Shown here: piece by piece, positions 6,705-13,172 of the stretch
Layout of the letters: the number at the start of each line of letters is the position of its first letter
Numbering within the stretch: the stretch's first letter is position 1
Source: a bacterium
Lineage (GTDB): Bacteria > UBP13 > UBA5359
DNA length: 13,652 nucleotides
Direction: 5' to 3'
Assembly: GCA_028699365.1 (NCBI GenBank)
Contig: JAQVUQ010000031.1
Span: 1-13,652, forward strand
Notes under the pieces: model-generated
What the model was told of the DNA's origin: nothing
The model's database searches: none
The model's input: the letters and a program-made list of their open reading frames with translations, nothing else
Program-made: the position numbers and the translations under genes

Positions 6705-7427
6705 ATGAATATTCTGAAAGCTTTTATCTGGAAAGAGTGGCGGGAGCAACGGCTGACAATACTGGCAGCGGTGACCCTGATGTTGATAGGCCGGGGTGTT
6801 TTGGCATACGCGCAAGTCAGTATGCCGTATGAATATTTCAAGGAAAACGTCGCAGATACAGCCTATGCTTTAGCCAATATTTACTTCCCGTTGGCGTTAG
6901 CATTGGTCTTTGGCGTAACTCCTCTGGCAAACGAGTTTGCTGCCGGCAGCCTGAATTTTATGATGAGCAGGGCCGTCTCTATGCGAAGGTTTGTCTGGAC
7001 TAAATTTAGCCTCAATCTGGTATTGCTGCATCTCATGATAGTGATTATGCATGCCATGTTTCCCGGATTGAACGGGAAGCTCACGCCGACATCGCTGATA
7101 ATCGGCCCTCGGGATGCATTTCCTGAAATTACGCTTGCGATCCTTCTGATTTATCTCGGCGCCTTCCTGACTTCCATACTGATAGAAGACGGGCTCGGTG
7201 CGTTTATAGTGGCTCCATTGCTTACAGCAGGGGTTTCTTATATAGCACTTATTACGGTAGGGTATGCTGCTCCATTCATATTGTCTGCTATGCTGGGCTG
7301 GAGCGCAGAAGTCATCTCAAGCCATGATACGACTATTATATGTATCGGCATACTTCTTTTGTCGTCTGTTCTCATGCTATCGACATGTCTATTGCTTATT
7401 AAGCCGGTATTCGAGCGAAGAAGCTAA
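6705..7427 (+). CDS. ABC-2 type permease (240 aa)
   Basis: I prefer ATG 6705 to ATG 6693, because TGGAGG (6694-6699) then has a normal 5-nt spacing and the protein begins 'MNILKAFIWKEWREQRL', matching the permease domain upstream. About six hydrophobic segments follow. The loop 'PLANEFAAGSLNFMMSRAVSMRRFVWTKF' is the cytoplasmic coupling region typical of ABC-2/YtrC-like permeases (E-F-x-x-G-S-L…R…K). It lacks the DPFTG-tail extension of its partner, so the transporter may be a heterodimer with one tailed and one plain permease. It lies 33 bp after the upstream gene, in the same operon, and is the last gene on this strand before a convergent gene whose stop is only 13 bp away. I see no terminator hairpin in that gap. 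Confidence 0.85.
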   Translation: MNILKAFIWKEWREQRLTILAAVTLMLIGRGVLAYAQVSMPYEYFKENVADTAYALANIYFPLALALVFGVTPLANEFAAGSLNFMMSRAVSMRRFVWTKFSLNLVLLHLMIVIMHAMFPGLNGKLTPTSLIIGPRDAFPEITLAILLIYLGAFLTSILIEDGLGAFIVAPLLTAGVSYIALITVGYAAPFILSAMLGWSAEVISSHDTTIICIGILLLSSVLMLSTCLLLIKPVFERRS

Positions 7428-7440
7428 TCCCTGTAACGCC

Positions 7441-8220
7441 CTATATTGACAGTCCTATAAACATCATAACCCATCCGAAGACCAGAATATAGAATATGAT
7501 CCCCGGGAGCAGTTCTTTTTGCCACAGATAGTATACCGCCACGGTGACCAGCGCCGCTAAGCGCAGGCCGTTGCGGGCAGCGGGATACATGAAAAGACTG
7601 AGTAGAAGTTCGAATATGAGCAGAATTGCCAAAACTATGGCTGTATTGATCGCCGTATAGCGCATGACCTTAGCCGAGAAAAACTCTCGCAGCGATTGTC
7701 TCAATTCATCTCTAAAAACCGGAGTCTTCGGGGCTGCTTCCTCTTCCAGCCTTCGCCTGACGGAATTGAGCTTGCTTTCAAGGTGCCAGTCAGGGAAGAG
7801 CTTCAAGGCGGATTCATAGGCAGCCTCAGCCTCTTTGAGCCTTCCCTGGCGCTCGTAAAGATCTCCCAGCGCAATGCCGGCTGAGCTGTTGTGAGGGTCC
7901 GTTTCCAGCATCGATTTATAACGTTGCTCGTTCTCATCCTCTATGGCTATGAGAAGTTGTCGATTACCTTTATCCTGGAGCGCTTCCAGAAAATACGGCA
8001 GGATGATGGCTATGACGGCAAAGACAATTCCCATCGGCTGCAGCAGTACCGCTACTGTTGCGAGTATCAGATTTGCCAGGACAAGCAGGCCGAGTGTGAT
8101 GTCCTCCATTTCCTGATAGAGCCAGAGCGCGAATATACGCACTGTGGCAAAGCCGAAGAGTATGCCGAGCAGGCCAAGGTAAAGACCACGAAATATTCCT
8201 TCACCGTAAGCTGCAATCAT
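7441..8220 (-). CDS. TPR-containing polytopic membrane protein (259 aa)
   Basis: The ATG is at 8220-8218 on the minus strand, and the nearest Shine-Dalgarno-like sequence is weak (AAAGGA, further upstream than ideal). There are three hydrophobic segments in the first ~85 residues, then a soluble part of ~100 residues with one clear tetratricopeptide-type helix pair ('SSAGIALGDLYERQGRLKEAEAAYESALKLFPDW') followed by a charged coiled stretch. Three more hydrophobic segments end the protein ('AINTAIVLAILLIFELLLSLF', 'LRLAALVTVAVYYLW', 'GIIFYILVFGWVMMFIGL'). TPRs mediate protein contacts; no enzyme motif is visible. It is the only complete minus-strand gene and faces the ABC operon tail to tail. 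No family assignment. Confidence 0.75.
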   Translation of the reverse strand: MIAAYGEGIFRGLYLGLLGILFGFATVRIFALWLYQEMEDITLGLLVLANLILATVAVLLQPMGIVFAVIAIILPYFLEALQDKGNRQLLIAIEDENEQRYKSMLETDPHNSSAGIALGDLYERQGRLKEAEAAYESALKLFPDWHLESKLNSVRRRLEEEAAPKTPVFRDELRQSLREFFSAKVMRYTAINTAIVLAILLIFELLLSLFMYPAARNGLRLAALVTVAVYYLWQKELLPGIIFYILVFGWVMMFIGLSI

Positions 8221-8471
8221 CTTTGCGGGATCATCCTTTCTTGCCGGCGAGTGTCGAAATAATTGTTCTTAGAAGGGAATGTCCGTTATATTACTTATTC
8301 TTCAATAGGATGATGTTTCCTTTATCTTTCCAGCCTTAGCCGAGGACGGCTTGTCAGGCAGTCCGGAGGGTGATATGCTCATTTTAATCCATTATCCGGG
8401 TTCAGCGTGATAGTTTGCATATTTCGACTCCCCGATCTTCGGACGGGAGATAGCAGTTTGAGGAGGCGACT
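8221..8471. other. Divergent intergenic region
   Basis: This 251-bp stretch separates the minus-strand TPR gene from the plus-strand membrane gene, so it should hold both promoters. I cannot read a convincing -35/-10 pair for either. It contains an imperfect hairpin at 8333-8359 (AGCCG, loop AGGA, CGGCT, with outer GCCT/AGGC) without a T-tract, and a small dyad near 8430-8448. GAGGAGG (8460-8466) is the ribosome site of the downstream gene. Confidence 0.5.
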
Positions 8472-10607
8472 GTGTCTTTCTCGGTTTGTAACGGGTGGCC
8501 CCGGCAGGGGCGCATAGCGCTTATAGGTGTAATCTTCCTCGTCCTGTTGAGGCTGGGGCTGCTGTGGTGGCAGGGCTCTCTTACCGGGAACGATATGCCG
8601 GCCGATGATGCCGTACTGCTGATCATGTTTCTCTTCCCGGCTGCTATGGCTGTAATCCTGGCGATAATCGCCTGTCAGGCCGTAATTGCCGGGCAGGAAA
8701 TTCGTGACAGGCGCCAAGCAACGGCAGTCTTCAGGGCCGGGTTTCTGCCGGGGCTGGTATCGGCGCTGCTGCTGGGAGTTCTGGCTCCGGCTCTATTTGC
8801 CTGGGGCGTAGACTATTTGGGTGAGGGCCTTACACCTCTGGTCATTTGGGCGCTGCTTGCTCTCTGTGTAACATCTCTGTTTTATTCCGGAGCCTTTCTG
8901 AACAGGCTGCTGTTCGGCAGCAATCTGATGACCTTCCTGCTTGCTCTGCCGTTACTGCTGCTGGAGACGATAAGTCTTACTGCAGTTCTGAGTGTTCTTC
9001 TACTGGCAGCTTTGCCTGCATTGGTACTTTTGCTGCCCTGGTTGATCAGGGCAGATGGCTTTGCTATGGCTTACAATCCGGAAATGGAGACTATGATACT
9101 ACTGTTGCCCGTTTGCCTGCTGGCCACCGCTTCCTTCATGATTGCTGTTCGCTGGATATGGATAGAGATGGTATCGAGAGGCGGCTATCCGTTGCGGTTG
9201 CTGGCTGCTGCTTTTCGGTCACGGATCTTTTGGTGTCGTCTGGTCAAATCGGCCCTGCTTACTCCGGCTGCTATAGCGCTGGTATCATTGGCGATACATG
9301 GCACAGCTATCCTGCTGGCCGGGCTGGATTACGGCCGGGCCGGCAGGGAAGCCCGACAGGCGGGAATGCGGATGACCAGAGAGGAGGTTATTCCGCCTGC
9401 GTTACCAGATGACCGTAATGCAGCCCGTATCTATGAGCAGGCTTTTGTTCTCTGCCGGAGAGTGAAAGAGAGATATGATGTTCAATATAAGAAGCCGGAG
9501 AAGCAGGCGACACTATGGGAGAAATCGCAAGCTTTTCTTTTTAATTGGAAAGAGGTCGATAAACTTAAGCTGGCGGATCGCCTGCTTGGCGATCCCGACA
9601 TCAAGCGGATCGTAGCTTTGACGGAACGAGCGGTGGCAATGCCTGACTGCCGTTTTGATCTTAACTACAATGATCTTAATAGCCTGACTGCCTTTGAGCC
9701 ACATGACAGGCTACGTTCTTTGTTCTGGATCATCAACGACTATGGGAAAGCTCTGCGGATAAGAGGACATCAGCGAGAGGCTTTGCAGATTATTCGCTTG
9801 CAATTCCTTTTGCCGGAAGCGTTGCTGGGAGAACCTTTTATGCTGTCGCATCTCAAGATGGACCATATGGACAGAATGGCATCTGAGAGGATCCACGAAC
9901 TACTGGAGGGTAAGAACGGCGATATAGCTCCGGAAGACTATGCTGTTCTGGTTTATGAACTCGGGCGGAAGATTGCTGCCAGGGAAGCTTCATTGGGCAG
10001 AGTGGTAGAAGGGGAGACGACTCTTTTTCTGCTTCCGGTTTATCTCGATCCTCCTCCTGATTTCGGAATTACAGGTATGACTGATGACGGCTGCGATGAC
10101 AAGCCGTGGCGGATGTGGACGGTAATCAAATATCTGTCCCGGCCGCTGCTGTTGGGCAGTGCAGCCTGTCAGATACGTTATACCGCCGCTATCCTGAAGC
10201 CGATACGGCAGTCTTATTTTCGGGGCCATGCCCGTTTACAGCAGGCTGAGAAAAAACTTGAGAGAGATTTTCCATTCCTGCAGGAATGGAGAGCCGGATA
10301 CTCCAATTTCTATGTCGGTGCAGCATCAGATACAGCCAAGTTGCAGGTAACACGACAGGCTCTGGCCCTGAGATGCTATCGCCTCAGGTATGGTGCATAC
10401 CCTATGCAGTTAAAGCAACTTGTGCCCGCCTGTTTACCTGAACTTCCCCTTGATCCCTTTACCGGCCGGGAATATGTCTATCGCAGGCAGAAACGAGGCT
10501 TTGTCCTTTACAGCCTTGGTGAGGATCTCAAGGATGATGGCGGTCAAGACGAGCCTACTAAACCCGGACGCCTCCCACCGGATATAGTCTGGAAGCTGAA
10601 CCGTTAG
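8472..10607 (+). CDS. Large polytopic membrane protein with DPFTG-tail domain (711 aa)
   Basis: GTG at 8472 follows GAGGAGG by 5 nt. The first ~285 residues are very hydrophobic, with roughly eight or nine candidate helices ('GVIFLVLLRLGLLWWQGSL', 'LPGLVSALLLGVLAPALFAW', 'MTFLLALPLLLLETISLTAVLSVLLLAALPALVLLLPW' and others). They end with an anchor 'TPAAIALVSLAIHGTAILLAG' in the position equivalent to the last anchor of the other family members. The exported domain then begins 'EVIPPALPDDRNAARIYEQAF'. It ends (624-711) with ALRCYR..YG.YP, LPLDPFTG, RGFVLYSLG, DDGG and PDIVW. The membrane part lacks the 'IWKEWREQRL' start of the ABC-2 permeases here, and no ATPase gene is adjacent. It could be a diverged transporter subunit or a sensor. 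A truncated close relative of its first ~89 residues lies at 11160. Confidence 0.85.
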   Translation: MSFSVCNGWPRQGRIALIGVIFLVLLRLGLLWWQGSLTGNDMPADDAVLLIMFLFPAAMAVILAIIACQAVIAGQEIRDRRQATAVFRAGFLPGLVSALLLGVLAPALFAWGVDYLGEGLTPLVIWALLALCVTSLFYSGAFLNRLLFGSNLMTFLLALPLLLLETISLTAVLSVLLLAALPALVLLLPWLIRADGFAMAYNPEMETMILLLPVCLLATASFMIAVRWIWIEMVSRGGYPLRLLAAAFRSRIFWCRLVKSALLTPAAIALVSLAIHGTAILLAGLDYGRAGREARQAGMRMTREEVIPPALPDDRNAARIYEQAFVLCRRVKERYDVQYKKPEKQATLWEKSQAFLFNWKEVDKLKLADRLLGDPDIKRIVALTERAVAMPDCRFDLNYNDLNSLTAFEPHDRLRSLFWIINDYGKALRIRGHQREALQIIRLQFLLPEALLGEPFMLSHLKMDHMDRMASERIHELLEGKNGDIAPEDYAVLVYELGRKIAAREASLGRVVEGETTLFLLPVYLDPPPDFGITGMTDDGCDDKPWRMWTVIKYLSRPLLLGSAACQIRYTAAILKPIRQSYFRGHARLQQAEKKLERDFPFLQEWRAGYSNFYVGAASDTAKLQVTRQALALRCYRLRYGAYPMQLKQLVPACLPELPLDPFTGREYVYRRQKRGFVLYSLGEDLKDDGGQDEPTKPGRLPPDIVWKLNR

Positions 10608-10653
10608 GTTGCCAGTATCGTTGTGGTATCGATGATAGTGTAGCCGTTGTTCA

Positions 10654-10662
10654 TGGTATAAT
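10654..10662 (+). promoter_or_regulatory. Extended -10 promoter of the MNT gene
   Basis: TGGTATAAT is a perfect -10 hexamer with the TGn extension, 33 bp before the ATG at 10695. The expected -35 position has no good match, as is usual for extended -10 promoters. Transcription would start near 10669. Confidence 0.55.
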
Positions 10663-10694
10663 GAAAAATCGGAGATTATATTTGGGAAGCAAGC

Positions 10695-11015
10695 ATGCAA
10701 AATAAAGATAATGTGCTGGCTGAAATAGTAAAGAAGCTTGTTGATGCCTATAAGCCTGAGCGCATCTATCTTTTTGGCTCTCATGCACGAGGAGAGACCG
10801 GACCTGATAGCGATTATGACTTGATGGTAGTGGTGCGGCAATCCGATCTACCTTTGTATAGGCGTGCACAGCAGGCTTTCAGAGTTCTTAGAGGAATGGA
10901 TGCTTCCAAAGGTGTTATCGTATTGACTGAAGAGGAGTTTACATGCAAGCAGGCGGTTGTTACCTCGCTTCCGGCAACGGTAAAGAGAGAAGGTAAGTTG
11001 TTATATACAGCCTGA
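10695..11015 (+). CDS. MNT-family minimal nucleotidyltransferase, MntA-like antitoxin (106 aa)
   Basis: ATG 10695 follows GGGAAG (10684-10689) by 5 nt. The protein has the length of a minimal nucleotidyltransferase and the exact GS-X10-DXD active-site motif ('IYLFGSHARGETGPDSDYDLMVVV', residues ~25-48), with a later 'GVIVLTEEEF' strand. The ending 'SLPATVKREGKLLYTA' is the normal end of this family, so the gene is complete. MntA proteins are antitoxins that silence a neighbouring HEPN-domain RNase toxin (HepT) by AMPylation. The toxin gene should follow immediately, but only its last codons remain (11011-11082). This copy is therefore probably an orphan antitoxin or is on its way to becoming a pseudogene. 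Confidence 0.88.
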   Translation: MQNKDNVLAEIVKKLVDAYKPERIYLFGSHARGETGPDSDYDLMVVVRQSDLPLYRRAQQAFRVLRGMDASKGVIVLTEEEFTCKQAVVTSLPATVKREGKLLYTA

Positions 11016-11082
11016 CACAGAGCCGCCTGACTATGAAGAGGCTGTCAATGCTGTTGGAATAGCCCTCAAGGTTTACGATTAG
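11011..11082 (+). pseudogene. Remnant of the HEPN (HepT) toxin C-terminus
   Basis: In the frame shifted relative to the MNT gene, this stretch reads 'PDTEPPDYEEAVNAVGIALKVYD' and stops at TAG 11080-11082. HEPN toxins paired with MNT proteins typically end in a proline-rich turn followed by an 'EEEA..AL..A..V..F' helix, which this matches by eye. There is no start codon or room for the ~110 preceding residues, including the catalytic R-x4-6-H motif, because the MNT stop is at 11013-11015. The simplest reading is a deletion that removed nearly the whole toxin gene. The fragment is short, so chance similarity cannot be ruled out. Confidence 0.5.
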
Positions 11083-11159
11083 ATACTAATAAGACTATTT
11101 GAAGGCCGCTAGTAGCCACACTAATCTGTAATTCTGTATACGGTTTTATGGAGGTGCGT

Positions 11160-11425
11160 ATGGCTTTCCCATTTAATAACGAGTGGCGTCGCTACGGACG
11201 CACACTTCTTATGGGTGTGGCCACTCTTATCCTGTTGAGGCTGGGTCTATCATGGTGGCAGGGCTCTCTCACCGGAAACGACATGGCCGCCGATGGGATC
11301 ATACTGCCGGTCGTGTTTCTATTTTCTGGCCTTATGGCGACAGTGCTGGGGATCGTTGCCTGCCGGACTGGACGCGCCGGGCTGGAAATTCAGGATAGAC
11401 GACGGGCGGCGGCAGCCTTCAGAGC
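11160..11425 (+). pseudogene. Truncated copy of the 8472-10607 gene (N-terminal ~89 residues)
   Basis: ATG 11160 has GGAGG (11150-11154) 5 nt upstream. The product aligns without gaps to the start of the 711-aa protein: 'LLRLGLSWWQGSLTGNDMAADG' against 'LLRLGLLWWQGSLTGNDMPADD', continuing through 'AGLEIQDRRRAAAAFRA' against 'AGQEIRDRRQATAVFRA'. Similarity stops abruptly right after 'FRA' (about 11425). Beyond that the frame runs into antisense beta-helix sequence and ends at 11513. The intact start and ribosome site with an abrupt 3' break indicate truncation by rearrangement rather than slow decay. It is the fifth member of the family in the window. Confidence 0.8.
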
Positions 11426-11857
11426 CCCGGGAGAGAGGAACGGCGTTCTCGGCCCTTTCGAGGAAGTGCCCATGCGGTTGACGACGCCGTCGAAGATGAA
11501 GAAGAGGCGATAGACGATGTTCTTCCTGTTGCCGTGCAGAGTAGTGCTTCGGTAAAGATCGGGTCCCGCCTTCTCCCAATCCTTCTCCTGCAGCGGGGCA
11601 GCTCCGTCGAGGACGGCTCCATTGCCTTCGATGATAATGGGCTTATCCGGGAGACCGGACTTGTTGCGTATAACGATGGATTCATTATATGGCTTATCCG
11701 TGGGCACCAGATAGACGGTATCTCCGGCCTCCGCCGTCTTCACGGCACGGGCGATGGATCTGACCGGGCCGCCGTCTGTTCCCTGTATCGTTTGTATAAG
11801 CGTGCATAGCGGGTTTTCAAAATCCTGCCACCGCAAAATAACCCACATCAAGAGCAA
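11418..11857 (-). pseudogene. Fragment of a right-handed beta-helix protein (N-terminal part)
   Basis: On the minus strand, 'GTDGGPVRSIARAVKTAEAGDTVYLVPTDKPYNESIVIRNKSGLPDKPIIIEGNGAVLDG' is the classic opening of parallel beta-helix (pectate-lyase-like) proteins, as found in secreted polysaccharide-processing enzymes. The sentence spans about 11782 down to 11603. The fragment continues to 'MGTSSKGPRTPFLSPGAL' and then runs into the antisense of the truncated membrane-protein copy, so only ~120 of several hundred expected residues remain. Upstream of 'GTDGG' the frame shows no signal peptide or ribosome site, so the start is probably lost too. It meets the copy at 11160 head-on at about 11420-11425. 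Confidence 0.7.
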
Positions 11858-11865
11858 AAACTTCT

Positions 11866-11894
11866 TTTACAGGTTGAACGTTCGGGGCTATACT
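11866..11894 (+). promoter_or_regulatory. Sigma70-like promoter in front of the fragment cluster
   Basis: TTTACA (11866-11871), a 17-bp spacer and TATACT (11889-11894) form a good promoter. GAACGTTC (11876-11883), a perfect 8-bp palindrome, lies in the spacer and could be an operator half. A GAGGGAG ribosome site (11927-11933) precedes ATG 11943 by 9 nt. The expression signals of a gene thus survive although the gene behind them is broken. Confidence 0.5.
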
Positions 11895-11942
11895 GTAAAT
11901 GTATTCTGATGCCTGAACGGGTTTGTGAGGGAGATGGCGATC

Positions 11943-12025
11943 ATGACGTCCGGTAAGTCAATAGGATTCCGTAAGGGTAGCTTTCCATCTCTGTTGATGG
12001 GGTTGCATAATTCCGAACTCACGCG
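11943..12025 (+). pseudogene. Surviving 5' end of a broken gene
   Basis: From ATG 11943 the frame reads 'MTSGKSIGFRKGSFPSLLMGLHNSELTR' and then overruns, out of frame, into the glycoside-hydrolase-like sequence. A promoter and ribosome site are correctly placed. It may be the original start of the following hydrolase gene, separated from it by an internal deletion, or a different gene. I do not recognise the sequence. Confidence 0.35.
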
Positions 12026-12751
12026 GTGTGCCGGGATTTTTTCGACAGTCATCCCGGCGAGCCTCAGGTTGATCGCCGAGGAAATCAGATCATGGTTTAC
12101 GGCAGCAGCTTGTTGCCATGTCCCAATTCGGATTTTCACTTTCTACTCAAAAACCTGATCTCCGAAATCGTTGGCAGTTATGATGTTGACGGCCTGTTCA
12201 TGGACGGTCCGGTCTTCTTACCCTCCTCCTGCTTCTGTCTGGCCTGCCGGGATCGAGCGCTGGAGAAGACGGGCGAGGCGTTGGTATCGCTGTCACCACT
12301 GGAGCGCCTTCGTTTCAAGTATGCCAGCTTGGAAGATCGTGTAGCGCTGGCGGTGGAGACTTCCAGGCGCATCAGGGAGATACCGGTCTACTGCAACGGA
12401 CGAGGTATCAGTGGGCATCCTTCCTATAGTTGTGGTTCGCCGGCACGCATGCAGACAGCCTGTAACGTTGTCATGGCCGAAGCCTTTCCCTACTTTCCGT
12501 CGCGCTCGCCAAATCGGCCGCTGTGGGCGGTATCGGGCACGGCCAGGCAACTCCAGGCCGTGGCCGCCGGCCGTCCTGTAGTGGTGGCTGCCACCATAAC
12601 TACCCGTCCCGGTATCCATAATGTTATGCCCGCGAGTACGCTTAAATCGCTGACGGCTCAGGCTGCGGCCAATGGCGCTTCAATCTGGTATGAGTGCTCC
12701 GTCGAAGTTCTCCGGCAGGGTGGCTCGGCAGTTGCCGCTCTGTCCCGTTAG
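12026..12751 (+). pseudogene. Putative glycoside hydrolase fragment (GHL6 / alpha-amylase-family-like), N-terminus missing
   Basis: The open frame of ~240 residues contains 'LPCPNSDFHFLLKNLISEIVGSYDVDGLFMDGPVFLPSSCFCLACR', then 'VYCNGRG', and 'GASIWYE' near the end. The 'YDVDG.F.DGP' strand followed by a C-x-C-x2-C cluster is characteristic of uncharacterised TIM-barrel hydrolases such as GHL6. The expected ~150 N-terminal residues, including the first barrel strands, are absent: the GTG at 12026 has no ribosome site and a stop lies in frame at 12008. The C-terminus stops where a different protein's sequence begins in another frame. Read as a gene it would be non-functional. Confidence 0.6.
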
Positions 12752-12910
12752 TCAACACCAGCATCACCGGCGTGAACACCGAAGGCATTATAAAGGGAGA
12801 GATTGCGACTGTGACAACCAGATATTACCTGACGGCCCGGGTTGTGGATGCGGCCGGAAAACCGGTTCCCGGCACGGTAATCAGCGTAGTTCCCGAGAAT
12901 GGCGGTAATG
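12752..12910 (+). pseudogene. C-terminal fragment of a beta-helix / carboxypeptidase-regulatory-like protein
   Basis: In a third frame this stretch reads 'VNTSITGVNTEGIIKGEIATVTTRYYLTARVVDAAGKPVPGTVISVVPENGG'. 'RYYL.ARVVDAAGKPVPGTVISV' is the start of a carboxypeptidase-regulatory-like beta-sandwich repeat, a common tail of secreted beta-helix proteins. It has no start codon of its own and joins directly to the aminotransferase fragment. It could come from the same gene type as the minus-strand beta-helix fragment at 11418-11857, but that is a guess. Confidence 0.5.
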
Positions 12911-12911
12911 G

Positions 12912-13133
12912 TATCGGCAGAGACGAGTCTTCGGCAGCAGCGGCTATCCCTGGACTGCGCCGCAATACAAAGGAGATGCCGACCGGTGCTTTCCCTGTCC
13001 CAATGCTATGCAGGCTGTCGAGGATCATTTCGATCTGATGATTCACGAAGGCTGGGAGGAGCAGGAGATAACCGATGTTCTGACAGCTTTATCCAAAGTG
13101 ACTTCCATTAATATGAAGTTTGAAGTATATTGA
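12912..13133 (+). pseudogene. C-terminal fragment of a DegT/DnrJ/EryC1/StrS-family aminotransferase
   Basis: The frame ending at TGA 13131-13133 reads 'RVFGSSGYPWTAPQYKG', 'CFPCPNAMQAVEDHFDLMIHEGW' and 'EEQEITDVLTALSKV'. This is the typical C-terminus of PLP-dependent sugar or DegT aminotransferases ('CPNA…..HF.L..HEGW.EQEI.D…A..KV'). Only ~70 of about 400 residues remain; the lysine-bearing catalytic core is gone. An in-frame stop at 12906 and the preceding fragment in another frame show the upstream part is missing. The natural stop codon is kept. Confidence 0.75.
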
Positions 13134-13172
13134 TTCATGAGAACCCGCATAGGATAATAATGGAGGTTCATA

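Noticed and set aside
8333-8359. Rho-independent terminator for the minus-strand or an upstream gene
   Set aside because: The hairpin is imperfect, lacks a T-tract, and lies upstream of both divergent genes, not after a gene end.
11099-11127. Promoter (TTGAAG-N17-TAATCT) for the truncated membrane-protein copy
   Set aside because: The -10 hexamer matches the consensus at too few positions to support the claim.
12694-13038. A single 114-residue gene
   Set aside because: Its first part is out-of-frame hydrolase sequence, its middle a beta-sandwich fragment, and its end is out of frame with the aminotransferase tail. It is a chimera of fragments.
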